Assembly (NCBI GenBank): GCA_025938035.1
Contig: JAICQE010000023.1
Coordinates: forward strand, 1 to 32,188
Source: Vicinamibacteria bacterium
GTDB lineage: Bacteria; Acidobacteriota; Vicinamibacteria; Vicinamibacterales; UBA2999
Direction: 5' to 3'
Length of the DNA: 32,188 bases
Part shown: positions 1 through 7,321 of the stretch, one piece after another
Layout of the letters: each line of letters starts with the position of its first letter
Numbering within the stretch: the stretch's first letter is position 1
The notes under the pieces: generated by a model
The model's database searches: none
The model's input: the letters and a program-made list of their open reading frames with translations, nothing else
Told to the model about the DNA's origin: nothing
Position numbers and translations under genes: made by a program

Positions 1-682
1 CGTTCGCCTGAGGAACCCTGCAGTCCTCGAACACCAGCTCACACGTGCAGCTGGCCCGAATGCCGAGCGTGTCTTCCTTCTTGCCGACGGTGAAGCCCGG
101 CGCGCCGCGTTCGACGACAAACGCGGTAATGCCGCGATAGCCGGCCTCGGGGTTGAGATTGGCAAAGACGATGAAGAGGTCGGCTTCGTTGCCGTTGGTG
201 ATCCAGAGCTTGCGCCCGGTAATTGAAAAGCCGTCGGCGCACTGACTGGCGCGGGTCGTCAGCGCGAACGCGTCGCTGCCCGATCCGGCTTCAGAGAGCG
301 CGTACGCACCGACGGATCGGCCGGCCAGGCGGGGAAGACAGCGCTGTTTCAGCTCGTCGGACGCCCAGCGGAGCAGCGCGTTGATGACGAGCGTGTTCTG
401 GACGTCCACCAGCACGCCGACCGACGGATCGACCCGCGACAACGCCTCCACGGCGAGGACGGCGTGGAAAAACGTTCCGCCGCCGCCCCCCAACGTTTCA
501 GGAATTTCAATGCCCATTACGCCCATCGCGAACAATTTGTCGATCAGGGCCCGCGGCATATGTGCCGTCTCGTCCATCTCGCGGACGTGCGGCCGGATTT
601 CACGGCCGGCGAACTCGTACACGCTGTCACGGAAGAGCCGCTCGTCGTCTGAAAGCGTGGTCAGGGCGGAGGACACGGCCAT
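1..682 (-). CDS. Short/branched-chain acyl-CoA dehydrogenase, N-terminal 227 residues (C-terminus beyond window)
   Basis: This is an FAD-dependent enzyme that oxidises acyl-CoA to 2-enoyl-CoA. The minus-strand ATG at 682 opens a frame that runs off the window edge without a stop. The N-terminal helical domain (about residues 8-118) contains RVDPSVGVLVDVQNTL. It is followed by the FAD/acyl-CoA motif YALSEAGSGSD, then WITNG and TLGIRASCTCELVFEDCRVP in the middle beta domain. These stretches resemble the short/branched-chain subgroup (2-methylbutyryl-CoA type) more than the long-chain enzymes, which is a judgement by eye. The catalytic Glu and C-terminal helical domain lie outside the window. 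A role in isoleucine or branched-chain acid breakdown would fit the methylmalonyl-CoA mutase 6.6 kb away, since both lie on the route to succinyl-CoA. It is divergent from the VWFA gene, with only about 30 bp between the starts. Confidence 0.9.
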   Translation of the reverse strand, partial: MAVSSALTTLSDDERLFRDSVYEFAGREIRPHVREMDETAHMPRALIDKLFAMGVMGIEIPETLGGGGGTFFHAVLAVEALSRVDPSVGVLVDVQNTLVINALLRWASDELKQRCLPRLAGRSVGAYALSEAGSGSDAFALTTRASQCADGFSITGRKLWITNGNEADLFIVFANLNPEAGYRGITAFVVERGAPGFTVGKKEDTLGIRASCTCELVFEDCRVPQAN

Positions 683-712
683 CGGATGCTATCATCGCGA
701 CCAGGCGGGCGA

Positions 713-2806
713 ATGGGGCGAATGATGGGCACAACGCGTCGGCTGATCGTGCTGGTGTTGCTGCTGGCCGGGCTCACGCACCCGGGCACGGCACAACAGG
801 CTGCGCCGCCGCAGAACGAACAGGCAGCGCCGCCGCAGACCCAGCAGGGCCAGCCGCAGCCGACCTTCCGTGCCGGCATCAACTACGTCGCCGTGGACGT
901 AATCGTCACCGACCGGCGGGACAACCCGGTCGTCGACCTGCGCAAAGAGGAATTCGAGGTCTTCGAGGACGGCAAGCCGCAGCCGATCGAGGAGTTCCGC
1001 CTCGTCAAGATCGACGCCACGGCGAAACCTGGCGACCCGGTGCCGCGGCGCATCCGTTCGCGCGACGACGAGCAGGCCGAGGCGAGCCGCGAAGACGTCC
1101 GCGTGTTCGCGATCCTGCTCGACGACTACCACACGAGAAAGTTGACGGCGCTGGGGGTCAAGGAGCCGCTGACGAAGTTCCTGCAGACGCAGCTGGCGCC
1201 GACCGATCTGGTCGCGGTCATGTATCCGCTGACGCCGGTGAGCGATCTGCTGTTCACCAACGATCACGCGTCCATCGTCAGCGCCGTGCAGCGGTTCGAG
1301 GGGCGGAAGTTCGACTACGTCCCGCGCAACCGGTTCGAGGAGCAGTACTCGCGCATTCCGCCGCAGGACATCGAGCGCATTCGCAACGACGTGGTCATGG
1401 ACGCGCTGTCGTCGGTGGCCGTGCGGATGGGATCCATGCGCCAGGGGCGCAAGTCGATCATCTTCGTCAGCGAAGGCCTCACGATCATGCTGCCGCCGCA
1501 GATGCAGCGCCTGAATGCGCAGGACCCGATCGATCCGCGCAGCGCTGTCGCCGGAGCGGCCGTGCAGGACAGCCCGCAGCAGCAGTCGGCCGAGTTCTTC
1601 AATCAGGCGATGGTCGACAGCAAGCTGCGTGAGGTCTATCGCGACGTGAACCGCAACAACGTGTCGATCTATTCGCTCGACCCGCGCGGCTTGACGCCGT
1701 TCGAGTACGACATCGACGCGGTGCCCGGCGGTGCCAGCATCAGTTTCCAGACCGATCGTCGGGCCCTGCAGATGACGCAGGACACGCTCAAGTCGCTGTC
1801 CGAGCAGACGGACGGCCGCGCGATCGTCAATCGCAACTCGCTCGACCAGGGCCTCGCCAGCGTTGTTCGCGACTCCAGCTTCTATTACCTGCTCGGCTAC
1901 AACTCCACGCAGGCGCAGAACGACGGCAAGTTCCACGAGATCAGGGTGCGGGTGAAGCGATCCGGTGTCGAGGTGCGGGCGCGGAAGGGCTATTGGGCGC
2001 TGACGGCCGCGGACGTGAAGCGGGTGTCGTCAGCGGCGCCGACCCTGGCCAAGCCGATCATGACCGCGCTGGCGTCGATCGCGCCGTCGGTGCAGGCCGG
2101 CAAGTTCGTCCGCACCTGGGTTGGCACCGAACGCGGGACGAACGGCAGGACGCGGGTGACGCTCGTCTGGGAGCCGCTCCCCGTGCCTCCGGGCACCACG
2201 CGTCGCGAGCAGGCGGGGCGCGTGTCGCTCCTCGCCGCGAACGCGTCGGGCGAGATGGTGTTTCGCGGTGCCGCGCCCGAGCAGGCCGCGACGCCCGCGC
2301 CGGCAACGGCCAACGGGCCGCAACGCCTCACCTTCGAGGTCGCGCCCGGGAAGCTCGAGATGCGTTTGACGGTGCAGGATGCCGGGAATGGAACGCTCGA
2401 TCAGGAGACCAAGACCATCGATGTGCCCGACCTGACCGCACCGGTCGCGGCGATCAGCACACCGCGGGTGTTGCGTGCGCGGACCGTGCGCGAGTTCCAG
2501 ACGCTCGCGGCCGACGCCGCGGCCGTGCCGACGGCGGGTCGCGAGTTCTCACGAACCGAGCGTTTGCTGATCCGCTTCGACGCGTACGCTGCCGGCAGCG
2601 AGCAGGTGCAGCCGACGGCTATTCTGCTCAATCGCTCCGGCACCAAGATGGCGGATGTGCCCGTCACCGCCGCCCAGGCAGGTGGCACACACCTGATCAA
2701 TCTGAGCCTGGCGTCGATTCCGGCGGGCGAGTACCTGGTGGAAATCTCTGTGACCAGTGCCAGCGGCGAGGCGAAGGAACTGGTCCCGTTCCGCGTCGGC
2801 TCCTAA
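713..2806 (+). CDS. Secreted VWFA-related domain protein (Acidobacteria type)
   Basis: About 697 aa. ATGs at 713, 722 and 725 all lead into a signal peptide (TTRRLIVLVLLLAGL, probable cleavage after PGTA). The ATG at 686 lies only 3 bp from the divergent start and is less likely. After a Gln/Pro-rich linker comes a beta-rich segment (NYVAVDVIVTDRRDNPVVDL, then EEFEVFEDGKPQ) typical of the VWFA-related family that is expanded in Acidobacteria. The VWA-like core follows (VFAILLDDYHT, then GRKSIIFVSEGL). The MIDAS signature is not the classical DxSxS: the first-strand Asp is followed by DYHT, so metal-dependent adhesion is uncertain. The C-terminal half (LGYNSTQAQNDGKFHEIRVRVKR, then beta-rich segments) looks extracytoplasmic. 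No partner or substrate can be inferred. It is probably co-transcribed with the membrane protein that starts 10 bp downstream. Confidence 0.86.
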   Translation: MGRMMGTTRRLIVLVLLLAGLTHPGTAQQAAPPQNEQAAPPQTQQGQPQPTFRAGINYVAVDVIVTDRRDNPVVDLRKEEFEVFEDGKPQPIEEFRLVKIDATAKPGDPVPRRIRSRDDEQAEASREDVRVFAILLDDYHTRKLTALGVKEPLTKFLQTQLAPTDLVAVMYPLTPVSDLLFTNDHASIVSAVQRFEGRKFDYVPRNRFEEQYSRIPPQDIERIRNDVVMDALSSVAVRMGSMRQGRKSIIFVSEGLTIMLPPQMQRLNAQDPIDPRSAVAGAAVQDSPQQQSAEFFNQAMVDSKLREVYRDVNRNNVSIYSLDPRGLTPFEYDIDAVPGGASISFQTDRRALQMTQDTLKSLSEQTDGRAIVNRNSLDQGLASVVRDSSFYYLLGYNSTQAQNDGKFHEIRVRVKRSGVEVRARKGYWALTAADVKRVSSAAPTLAKPIMTALASIAPSVQAGKFVRTWVGTERGTNGRTRVTLVWEPLPVPPGTTRREQAGRVSLLAANASGEMVFRGAAPEQAATPAPATANGPQRLTFEVAPGKLEMRLTVQDAGNGTLDQETKTIDVPDLTAPVAAISTPRVLRARTVREFQTLAADAAAVPTAGREFSRTERLLIRFDAYAAGSEQVQPTAILLNRSGTKMADVPVTAAQAGGTHLINLSLASIPAGEYLVEISVTSASGEAKELVPFRVGS

Positions 2807-2816
2807 ACTAGGCTCC

Positions 2817-4475
2817 GTGCACGACGCTGCTGCCGGACCGGCGTCCACGCGGACCGCGTGGTGGTCGTGCGCGGTCATCGTCACGCTGTGTCTTGCCGTC
2901 GGTCTGCAGACGATCCGCAGCGACAACTATTTCCTCGGTGACGATTTCGGACTCATCCAGCACCTGCATGGCCTGCCCATCGATCGGTTCCTGACGTATT
3001 TCGTCTCGGACTGGACCGAAGGGATCTACGGCACCGTCCTCGACGAGCTGCGGCCGTTTCTCGCGTTCAGCTATTGGCTCGACGCCCGCGTCTACGGTCC
3101 CGTCAACGTCAGCGGCTACCACGCCACCAACGTCATCCTCCACGTCCTGAACGCGCTGCTCGTCCTGGCCATTGCCCGGTCGGTCGCTCCACAGGAGCCG
3201 ATGTTCGCCGTCCTGGCCGGGTCGTTCTTTGCGCTGATGCCGAGTCACGCCGAGCCGATTGCCTGGATCAGCGGGCGCGTCGATTCGATCGCGTCGCTGT
3301 TCTATCTGGGGGCGTTCCTGTGCTTCGTGCGGTTCCGGCTCGCGGCGCGTCGTGCCTGGCTGTTCGCTGGGTGGCTGTTGTTCGTGTGCGGACTGTTTGC
3401 GAAGCAGTCCGTGGTGACGCTTCCAGTTCTGCTCGTCGCTTTTGATCTGCTATGGCCCGTGTCAACCGACCCCGCGCGCACGCGGGCGCTGTCGCGAATC
3501 TGGCCGCACATCCCGTTCGTCGTGATCGCGGCACTGTATGTGGGGCTTCGCCACACGTTGTTCGGCAACGCCTTGCGTGAAGACATCGTGACGCCCGCGG
3601 CCATCAACGACTTCATCGGCCGGCAGGATCGCTATTTCCGCGAAATGCTGCCGAGCCCGAACACGGCGCCGCGGCTGGTGCGGACGCTGACCGAGGCGGT
3701 GACGATTCTGGCCGTGCTGGTGTGCGCCGGCTGGGCCCTCGCCGCACGGCGGGTGTTCAGAGGCACGATACGGCGCGTGGCGTTCTTCGGCGTGGCCTGG
3801 TATGCGATCACGATTGCGCCGATGATTGTGACGTATATCGCGGCACGCCACCTGTACATCACCGCTGCCGGCGTGAGCATCGCCATGGCGTCGCTCGTCC
3901 TGCCCGCCGCGGCGGAAGAGGGCCGCCGCCGGAGAACCCGCGCGGCGCTCGCCGGGATGCTCATTGCGCTCTACGCGGTCGCCGCCATCTGGAATGTGTC
4001 GAAGTGGGTCGCGAGCGGGTTGGAGTCTCACCGGTTCGCGTCGGCCCTGGCCAGGCTGCCGCAGTCGGTCCCACGCGGGAGCATCGTGCTGATGAGCGTG
4101 CCCGAGTTCTATCGCGAGGGATGGTTCTGGTCGTGGGCCATGCCGTTTGCGGCGCAGCCTCCGTTCACTGACGAGGATCTGAATCAGGCATTTCGAATCG
4201 TCGAGCGGCCGCCGACCTACTGCTGCCCGCCGGATCAATGGTGGACCGCACGCAAGGGGGCGGTGATGATGCTGTTCGACGCGACAGTAGCGAAGCCGGT
4301 CACGTACGTCGAATTCGAGCGAAATGGAACCCCCCGAATCTATCAGCGGCCCGTGAATGGTTCTCTATTGAAACAGGAGATCGAGGCGGCGCTGGGGAAA
4401 CCTGTCGACACCCGGACGGCCATGACTCCCGACGACGCGATGGCGTTGAGCCGCGTGCTCTTCGCGCCGCAATGA
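2817..4475 (+). CDS. Polytopic membrane protein, TMTC/GT-C glycosyltransferase-like
   Basis: 552 aa from GTG 2817. An in-frame ATG at 2757 would overlap the upstream gene by 50 bp, so the GTG just after that stop is preferred. The ribosome-binding site is weak either way. A first hydrophobic helix (WWSCAVIVTLCLAVGL) precedes a loop with DDFGLIQHLHG, placed like the acidic loop-1 motif of GT-C lipid-phosphosugar glycosyltransferases. Many hydrophobic segments follow, including SGYHATNVILHVLNALLV, which is typical of bacterial TMTC-like proteins. The soluble C-terminal 120 residues carry no TPR repeats. The likely role is a membrane glycosyl transfer step using a polyprenyl-phosphate sugar, inferred from topology and the acidic loop only. 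The adjacent methyltransferase could act on the same glycan or lipid. Confidence 0.8.
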   Translation: MHDAAAGPASTRTAWWSCAVIVTLCLAVGLQTIRSDNYFLGDDFGLIQHLHGLPIDRFLTYFVSDWTEGIYGTVLDELRPFLAFSYWLDARVYGPVNVSGYHATNVILHVLNALLVLAIARSVAPQEPMFAVLAGSFFALMPSHAEPIAWISGRVDSIASLFYLGAFLCFVRFRLAARRAWLFAGWLLFVCGLFAKQSVVTLPVLLVAFDLLWPVSTDPARTRALSRIWPHIPFVVIAALYVGLRHTLFGNALREDIVTPAAINDFIGRQDRYFREMLPSPNTAPRLVRTLTEAVTILAVLVCAGWALAARRVFRGTIRRVAFFGVAWYAITIAPMIVTYIAARHLYITAAGVSIAMASLVLPAAAEEGRRRRTRAALAGMLIALYAVAAIWNVSKWVASGLESHRFASALARLPQSVPRGSIVLMSVPEFYREGWFWSWAMPFAAQPPFTDEDLNQAFRIVERPPTYCCPPDQWWTARKGAVMMLFDATVAKPVTYVEFERNGTPRIYQRPVNGSLLKQEIEAALGKPVDTRTAMTPDDAMALSRVLFAPQ

Positions 4476-4543
4476 CGCCGCGCTTCCCGCTGCCCGCCGC
4501 GCGTGTGCCGTCGGGATGCGGATGACTGGAGGATTGCGTTCGA

Positions 4544-5194
4544 ATGGACACGAACCTGACTGACGAGGGGTATCGGCGTACGCGCTTCGCGCCCGATGCC
4601 AATCGCGAAACCCTCTGGGCGACGCTGTGCGGCAGCTACTTCCAGCGATTGATCCGGCCCGAGTTCCATGTTTTGGAGCTCGGCGCCGGCTACGCGAACT
4701 TCATCAACAACGTCCGCTGCCGGACGCGCACGGCCGTGGATCTCTGGCCGGGGCTGCCGGAGCATGTTCAGCGCGGCGTGACGGCGCACGTGGGGTCCGT
4801 GACCGATCTCGCGTTTCTCCCGGAGACCTCCGTTGACTTCGTCTTCGCGAGCAACCTGTTCGAACACCTGACGCAGGAGCAGTTCGCCGATGTGCTCGCG
4901 CAGCTGCGAACGAAGGGGAAGCCTGGTGCGACGCTGAACATTCTTCAGCCCAACTATCGCCGGGCATACCGTGAGTACTTCGACGATTACACGCACGTCA
5001 CGGTGTATTCGGACGTGAGCCTCCGCGATTTCCTGGAAGCGCACGGCTGGCGCGTCATCGAGTGCGTGCCGGGGTTCCTGCCGTTCTCGCTGAAGAGCGG
5101 GCTGCCGGTGTGGCCCTGGCTGATCCGGCTCTATCTGCAGCTGCCGTGGAAACCGCTCGCCAAACAGATGTTCGTGCGGGCGCAGCTGGAATAG
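4544..5194 (+). CDS. Class I SAM-dependent methyltransferase
   Basis: 216 aa. A GGAGG ribosome-binding site about 12 nt upstream supports the ATG at 4544. Motif I of the Rossmann fold is VLELGAGYANF (about residue 43). The acidic residue ending strand 2 is in AVDLWPGL, and the motif II/post-II region is SVDFVFASNLFEHL, followed by the typical DVLAQLRTKGKPGATL. This matches the Methyltransf_11/23 type that acts on small molecules, lipids or sugars. C-terminal LPWKPLAKQMFVRAQLE suggests membrane association. The substrate is unknown. Position directly after the GT-C-like membrane protein suggests a glycan or polyprenyl substrate. Its TAG stop is the first triplet of the nonamer array at 5192-5272. 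Confidence 0.88.
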   Translation: MDTNLTDEGYRRTRFAPDANRETLWATLCGSYFQRLIRPEFHVLELGAGYANFINNVRCRTRTAVDLWPGLPEHVQRGVTAHVGSVTDLAFLPETSVDFVFASNLFEHLTQEQFADVLAQLRTKGKPGATLNILQPNYRRAYREYFDDYTHVTVYSDVSLRDFLEAHGWRVIECVPGFLPFSLKSGLPVWPWLIRLYLQLPWKPLAKQMFVRAQLE

Positions 5195-5272
5195 GTTGCC
5201 TGAGTTGCCTGGGTTGCCTGGGGGTGCTGAAGTCTTACCCAGGCTACCGAGGCCACCCGGCTACCCAGGCTA
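5192..5272. repeat. Nonamer array running from stop codon to stop codon (9 x 9 bp)
   Basis: The stretch from the first base of the methyltransferase TAG (5192) to the last base of the complementary gdhA stop (5272) is 81 bp and divides into nine 9-bp units. The left arm reads taggttgcc, tgagttgcc, tgggttgcc. On the opposite strand the right arm reads tagcctggg, tagccgggt, ggcctcggt. The arms are inverted copies of the same word ((T/A)GCCTGGG), so the RNA can fold into a long imperfect hairpin from either direction. It probably works as a bidirectional terminator between convergent genes. Confidence 0.8.
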
Positions 5273-6520
5273 CGCATACATTCCCCGCATCTTCGTGACG
5301 GTTCCGACGCGCGCGACCGCCACGACATACGCCGCCGTGCGCAGGTCGACGTTGTGCCGCAGCGACGTCTGCAGCACGTCGTCGAACGCCTCGCACATCT
5401 TCTTCTCGAGCCGGGAGTTCACGTCCGTCAGATCCCAGAAGTACCCGTAGCGATCCTGCACCCATTCGAAGTACGACACCGTGACGCCTCCGGCGTTGGC
5501 CAGAATGTCCGGGATGACGAAGACGCCGCGCTTGTGCAGGTGGTCGTGCGCATCGGGGGTCGTCGGCCCGTTCGCGCCTTCGGTGAGAATCCGCGCGCGA
5601 ATCCTCGGCGCGTTGTCCATCGTGATCTGATTCTCCAGCGCGGCGGGAATCAGCACGTCGACGTCCAGCTCCCACAGCTCGTCGTTGGCGAGCGGCGTGC
5701 CGCCGGCGAACCCGGCGACGGTCTTGTGCTGCCGCGTGTGCTCGACGAGCGCGGCAACGTCCAGCCCCTTCTCGTTGTAGACCCCGCCCTTCCAGTCCGT
5801 GACCGCGACGATGCGCGCCCCGGCCGCGGCAAGCAGTTCGGCGGACACCGAGCCGACATTGCCAAACCCCTGGATGGCGATCGTGGCGCCCTTGATGTCG
5901 ATACCGAGATGCTTCGCGGCCTCGCGCGTCACGATCATGACGCCGCGGCCTGTGGCTTCGCGCCGCCCGAGCGATCCACCCAGTTCGACCGGCTTGCCGG
6001 TCACCACCGCCGTCGCGGTGTGGCCGACGTGCATGCTGTAGGTGTCCATGATCCACGCCATCACCTGATCGTTGGTGTTGACGTCGGGGGCGGGCACGTC
6101 CTTCTCGGGCCCGATCGCATCCATGATTTCGGCGACATACCGCCGCGTCAGCGCCTCCAGCTCGCGTTTCGACAGGCGCGTCGGATCGCAGACGATGCCC
6201 CCCTTGCCGCCGCCGAACGGGATGTGCGCTACGGCGCACTTCCAGGTCATCCACGCCGCCAGCGCCGTCACTTCATCGAGCGAGACGTCCGGGTGGTAGC
6301 GGATCCCGCCCTTCGCCGGGCCGAGCGTGATGTTGTACTGCACGCGGTAGCCGGTAAACACCTCGATATCGCCGTTGTCCATCTGGACAGGGCACGAGAC
6401 GACGATTTGCCGCTTGGGGTGCGTCAGAATCCGCCAGATGCCCGGTTCGAGGTTGAGGATCCGCGCGGCGCCATCGAACTCGTGCAGCATCGCGGCGAAC
6501 AGAGGTCCGTGTTCAGGCAC
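5270..6520 (-). CDS. gdhA: Glu/Leu/Phe/Val dehydrogenase (glutamate dehydrogenase)
   Basis: 416 aa from GTG 6520. It interconverts glutamate and 2-oxoglutarate plus ammonia with NAD(P). The dimerisation/substrate domain contains GPAKGGIRYHPDVSLDEV and WKCAVAHIPFGGGKGG, which carry the family's substrate-binding and catalytic lysines, and DVPAPDVNTN. The Rossmann domain has IQGFGNVGSVSAELL and ends strand 2 with Asp (VAVTDW), usual for NAD preference. The frame stays open upstream to 6736, but that extension only translates the GAAC repeat into Pro/Glu/Arg-rich sequence, so it is rejected. GTG 6520 aligns with the usual N-terminus (EHGPLFAAMLHEFDGAARIL). There is no clear Shine-Dalgarno; GATAAT ends 6 nt before the GTG, which suggests a leaderless transcript. 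It converges on the methyltransferase gene. Confidence 0.93.
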   Translation of the reverse strand: MPEHGPLFAAMLHEFDGAARILNLEPGIWRILTHPKRQIVVSCPVQMDNGDIEVFTGYRVQYNITLGPAKGGIRYHPDVSLDEVTALAAWMTWKCAVAHIPFGGGKGGIVCDPTRLSKRELEALTRRYVAEIMDAIGPEKDVPAPDVNTNDQVMAWIMDTYSMHVGHTATAVVTGKPVELGGSLGRREATGRGVMIVTREAAKHLGIDIKGATIAIQGFGNVGSVSAELLAAAGARIVAVTDWKGGVYNEKGLDVAALVEHTRQHKTVAGFAGGTPLANDELWELDVDVLIPAALENQITMDNAPRIRARILTEGANGPTTPDAHDHLHKRGVFVIPDILANAGGVTVSYFEWVQDRYGYFWDLTDVNSRLEKKMCEAFDDVLQTSLRHNVDLRTAAYVVAVARVGTVTKMRGMYA

Positions 6521-6526
6521 GAGGAC

Positions 6527-6532
6527 ATTATC
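6527..6532 (-). promoter_or_regulatory. -10-like hexamer 6 nt before gdhA start
   Basis: On the minus strand GATAAT is followed by exactly six bases (gtcctc) and then the GTG start. A transcript from this box would begin at or within a base or two of the start codon. The hexamer sits at the end of repeat copy A1 and contains the TAA stop of the upstream four-helix-bundle frame. No good -35 box is visible. Confidence 0.45.
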
Positions 6533-7115
6533 TGCCGTTCCCTGTTCCCGGTTCTCTCTTCCGGGTTCGTGTTCGAGTTCGGTTCTCGGTTCGGGATTCT
6601 GGTTCGGGGTTCGGTGCGTGGTTCGTAGTTCGCGGTTCGGGGGTTCTGGGTTGGGGAGTTCGAGGTTCGGGGTTAGAGGTTCCGGTTCTCCGCGCGGTAC
6701 GCCGGGCAATTCCGCGTTCACGCGCGCGCTGCGCATTTCGCGCGGCCTCAGGCGACTGCAGATATTCCAGCAGGCCAGTCACCTCCTGCAGTGCGCTTTC
6801 GGCCAGCGCGTTCAGCGCCGTTCGTTGCTCGTCGGATATATACCGGCGATCGACCAGATCAATCAGATGGTTCTGCGACTCGAGCAGCGATGCACGTGCG
6901 ATCGCGACGAAACGGGCGAAGTCCAGGGGACTGAACCGCCCGAAACCTTCGGCCAGATGTCCTGGCGGCCCTGCCACTGATTCCTCCAGTTGTCCACGGC
7001 GCTTCCAATCGTTGACCAGAGGTTCCTTCTCGCAGACCCGGTATATCGCTCGCTTGTAGGTCACGCACGCCTGCCATGCGCGCAGATCGGTGAACCGCTG
7101 CACTCCCTGAGCCAT
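6528..7115 (-). CDS. Four-helix-bundle protein (23S rRNA IVP / bAvd-like) with repeat-encoded C-terminus
   Basis: 195 aa from ATG 7115. The first ~130 residues match the four-helix-bundle family (TIGR02436, 23S intervening-sequence protein, related to Avd of diversity-generating retroelements): FTDLRAWQACVTYKRAIYRV, then HLAEGFGRFSPLDFARFVAI, then LLESQNHLIDLVDRRYIS. Members are usually about 120 aa. Here the frame continues for some 55 more residues through the GAAC heptamer repeat, giving a Pro/Glu/Arg/Thr low-complexity tail. It stops 7 bp before the gdhA start. There is no 23S rRNA gene and no reverse transcriptase in the window, so the role is unknown; relatives are basic, nucleic-acid-binding pentamers. 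Inverted copies of the same repeat lie on both sides of the gene. Confidence 0.72.
   Translation of the reverse strand: MAQGVQRFTDLRAWQACVTYKRAIYRVCEKEPLVNDWKRRGQLEESVAGPPGHLAEGFGRFSPLDFARFVAIARASLLESQNHLIDLVDRRYISDEQRTALNALAESALQEVTGLLEYLQSPEAARNAQRARERGIARRTARRTGTSNPEPRTPQPRTPEPRTTNHAPNPEPESRTENRTRTRTRKREPGTGNGR
6531..6700 (-). repeat. GAAC-type heptamer repeat, copy A1
   Basis: On the minus strand this is a run of degenerate 7-bp words (gaaccgg, gaacagg, gaacggc and similar). It has a better conserved core, cgaacacgaacccgg followed by gaaccgggaac. The same core recurs at 7249-7312 (A2), 25678-25745 (A3, minus) and 27645-27706 (A4). It overlaps the 3' end of the four-helix-bundle frame and ends against the gdhA start. 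Confidence 0.75.
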
Positions 7116-7248
7116 GCGCGGCCAGTGGCATCACTCATGCCGACGTGAAATGAGTGTAAGTCGACTGCGATGTCAGAAATTGTACGCAGTCGGCGACAGC
7201 CGCTTGAGCCTCGTTGTACGCAGTTCTTGCCACGGGCTCAGCCGAACC
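7116..7248. other. Divergent intergenic region with direct repeats
   Basis: This is the spacer between the four-helix-bundle gene and the mutase operon. It holds a direct repeat ttgtacgcagt at 7180-7190 and 7214-7224 (34 bp start to start). It also holds an inverted pair, gactgcg (about 7163-7169) and cgcagtc (7185-7191). These could be operator half-sites for one of the divergent units. No coding signal is visible. Confidence 0.35.
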
Positions 7249-7312
7249 ACGAACCGCGAACCGAACAGCGAACACGAACCCGGCAGGCGGAACCGGGAAC
7301 CGGGAACGGTAG
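7249..7312 (+). repeat. GAAC-type heptamer repeat, copy A2
   Basis: Same element as A1 in the opposite orientation. It reads gaaccgcgaaccgaac, then cgaacacgaacccgg, then gaaccgggaaccgggaacgg on the plus strand. It ends immediately before the TAGAAT hexamer and the mutase start. A1 and A2 therefore bracket the four-helix-bundle gene as inverted repeats, and each points into the gene lying outside (gdhA and the mutase). Confidence 0.75.
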
Positions 7313-7315
7313 AAT
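7310..7315 (+). promoter_or_regulatory. -10-like hexamer 6 nt before mutase start
   Basis: TAGAAT is followed by exactly six bases (tcgtcc) and then ATG 7322, the same spacing as for gdhA and dnaK. There is no Shine-Dalgarno in the short leader, which is repeat-derived, and no clear -35 box. Confidence 0.45.
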
Positions 7316-7321
7316 TCGTCC

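Noticed and set aside
686..712. ATG 686 as start of the VWFA protein
   Set aside because: It lies 3 bp from the divergent acyl-CoA dehydrogenase start and adds nine residues before a good signal peptide; 713-725 is preferred.
5354..6628. Plus-strand open frame opposite gdhA
   Set aside because: Shadow of gdhA with no recognisable motif.
6531..6700. tRNA-like ggttcgaatc/ggttcg words in the repeats
   Set aside because: They recur with 7-9 bp period and no cloverleaf can be drawn; no tRNA gene is supported in the window.
6521..6736. Longer gdhA start at 6736
   Set aside because: The extra 72 residues translate the heptamer repeat and overlap the four-helix-bundle gene; the family N-terminus aligns with the GTG at 6520.
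6528..7115. Diversity-generating retroelement suggested by the Avd-like four-helix bundle
   Set aside because: No reverse transcriptase and no template/variable repeat pair are visible; the flanking repeats are heptamer arrays.
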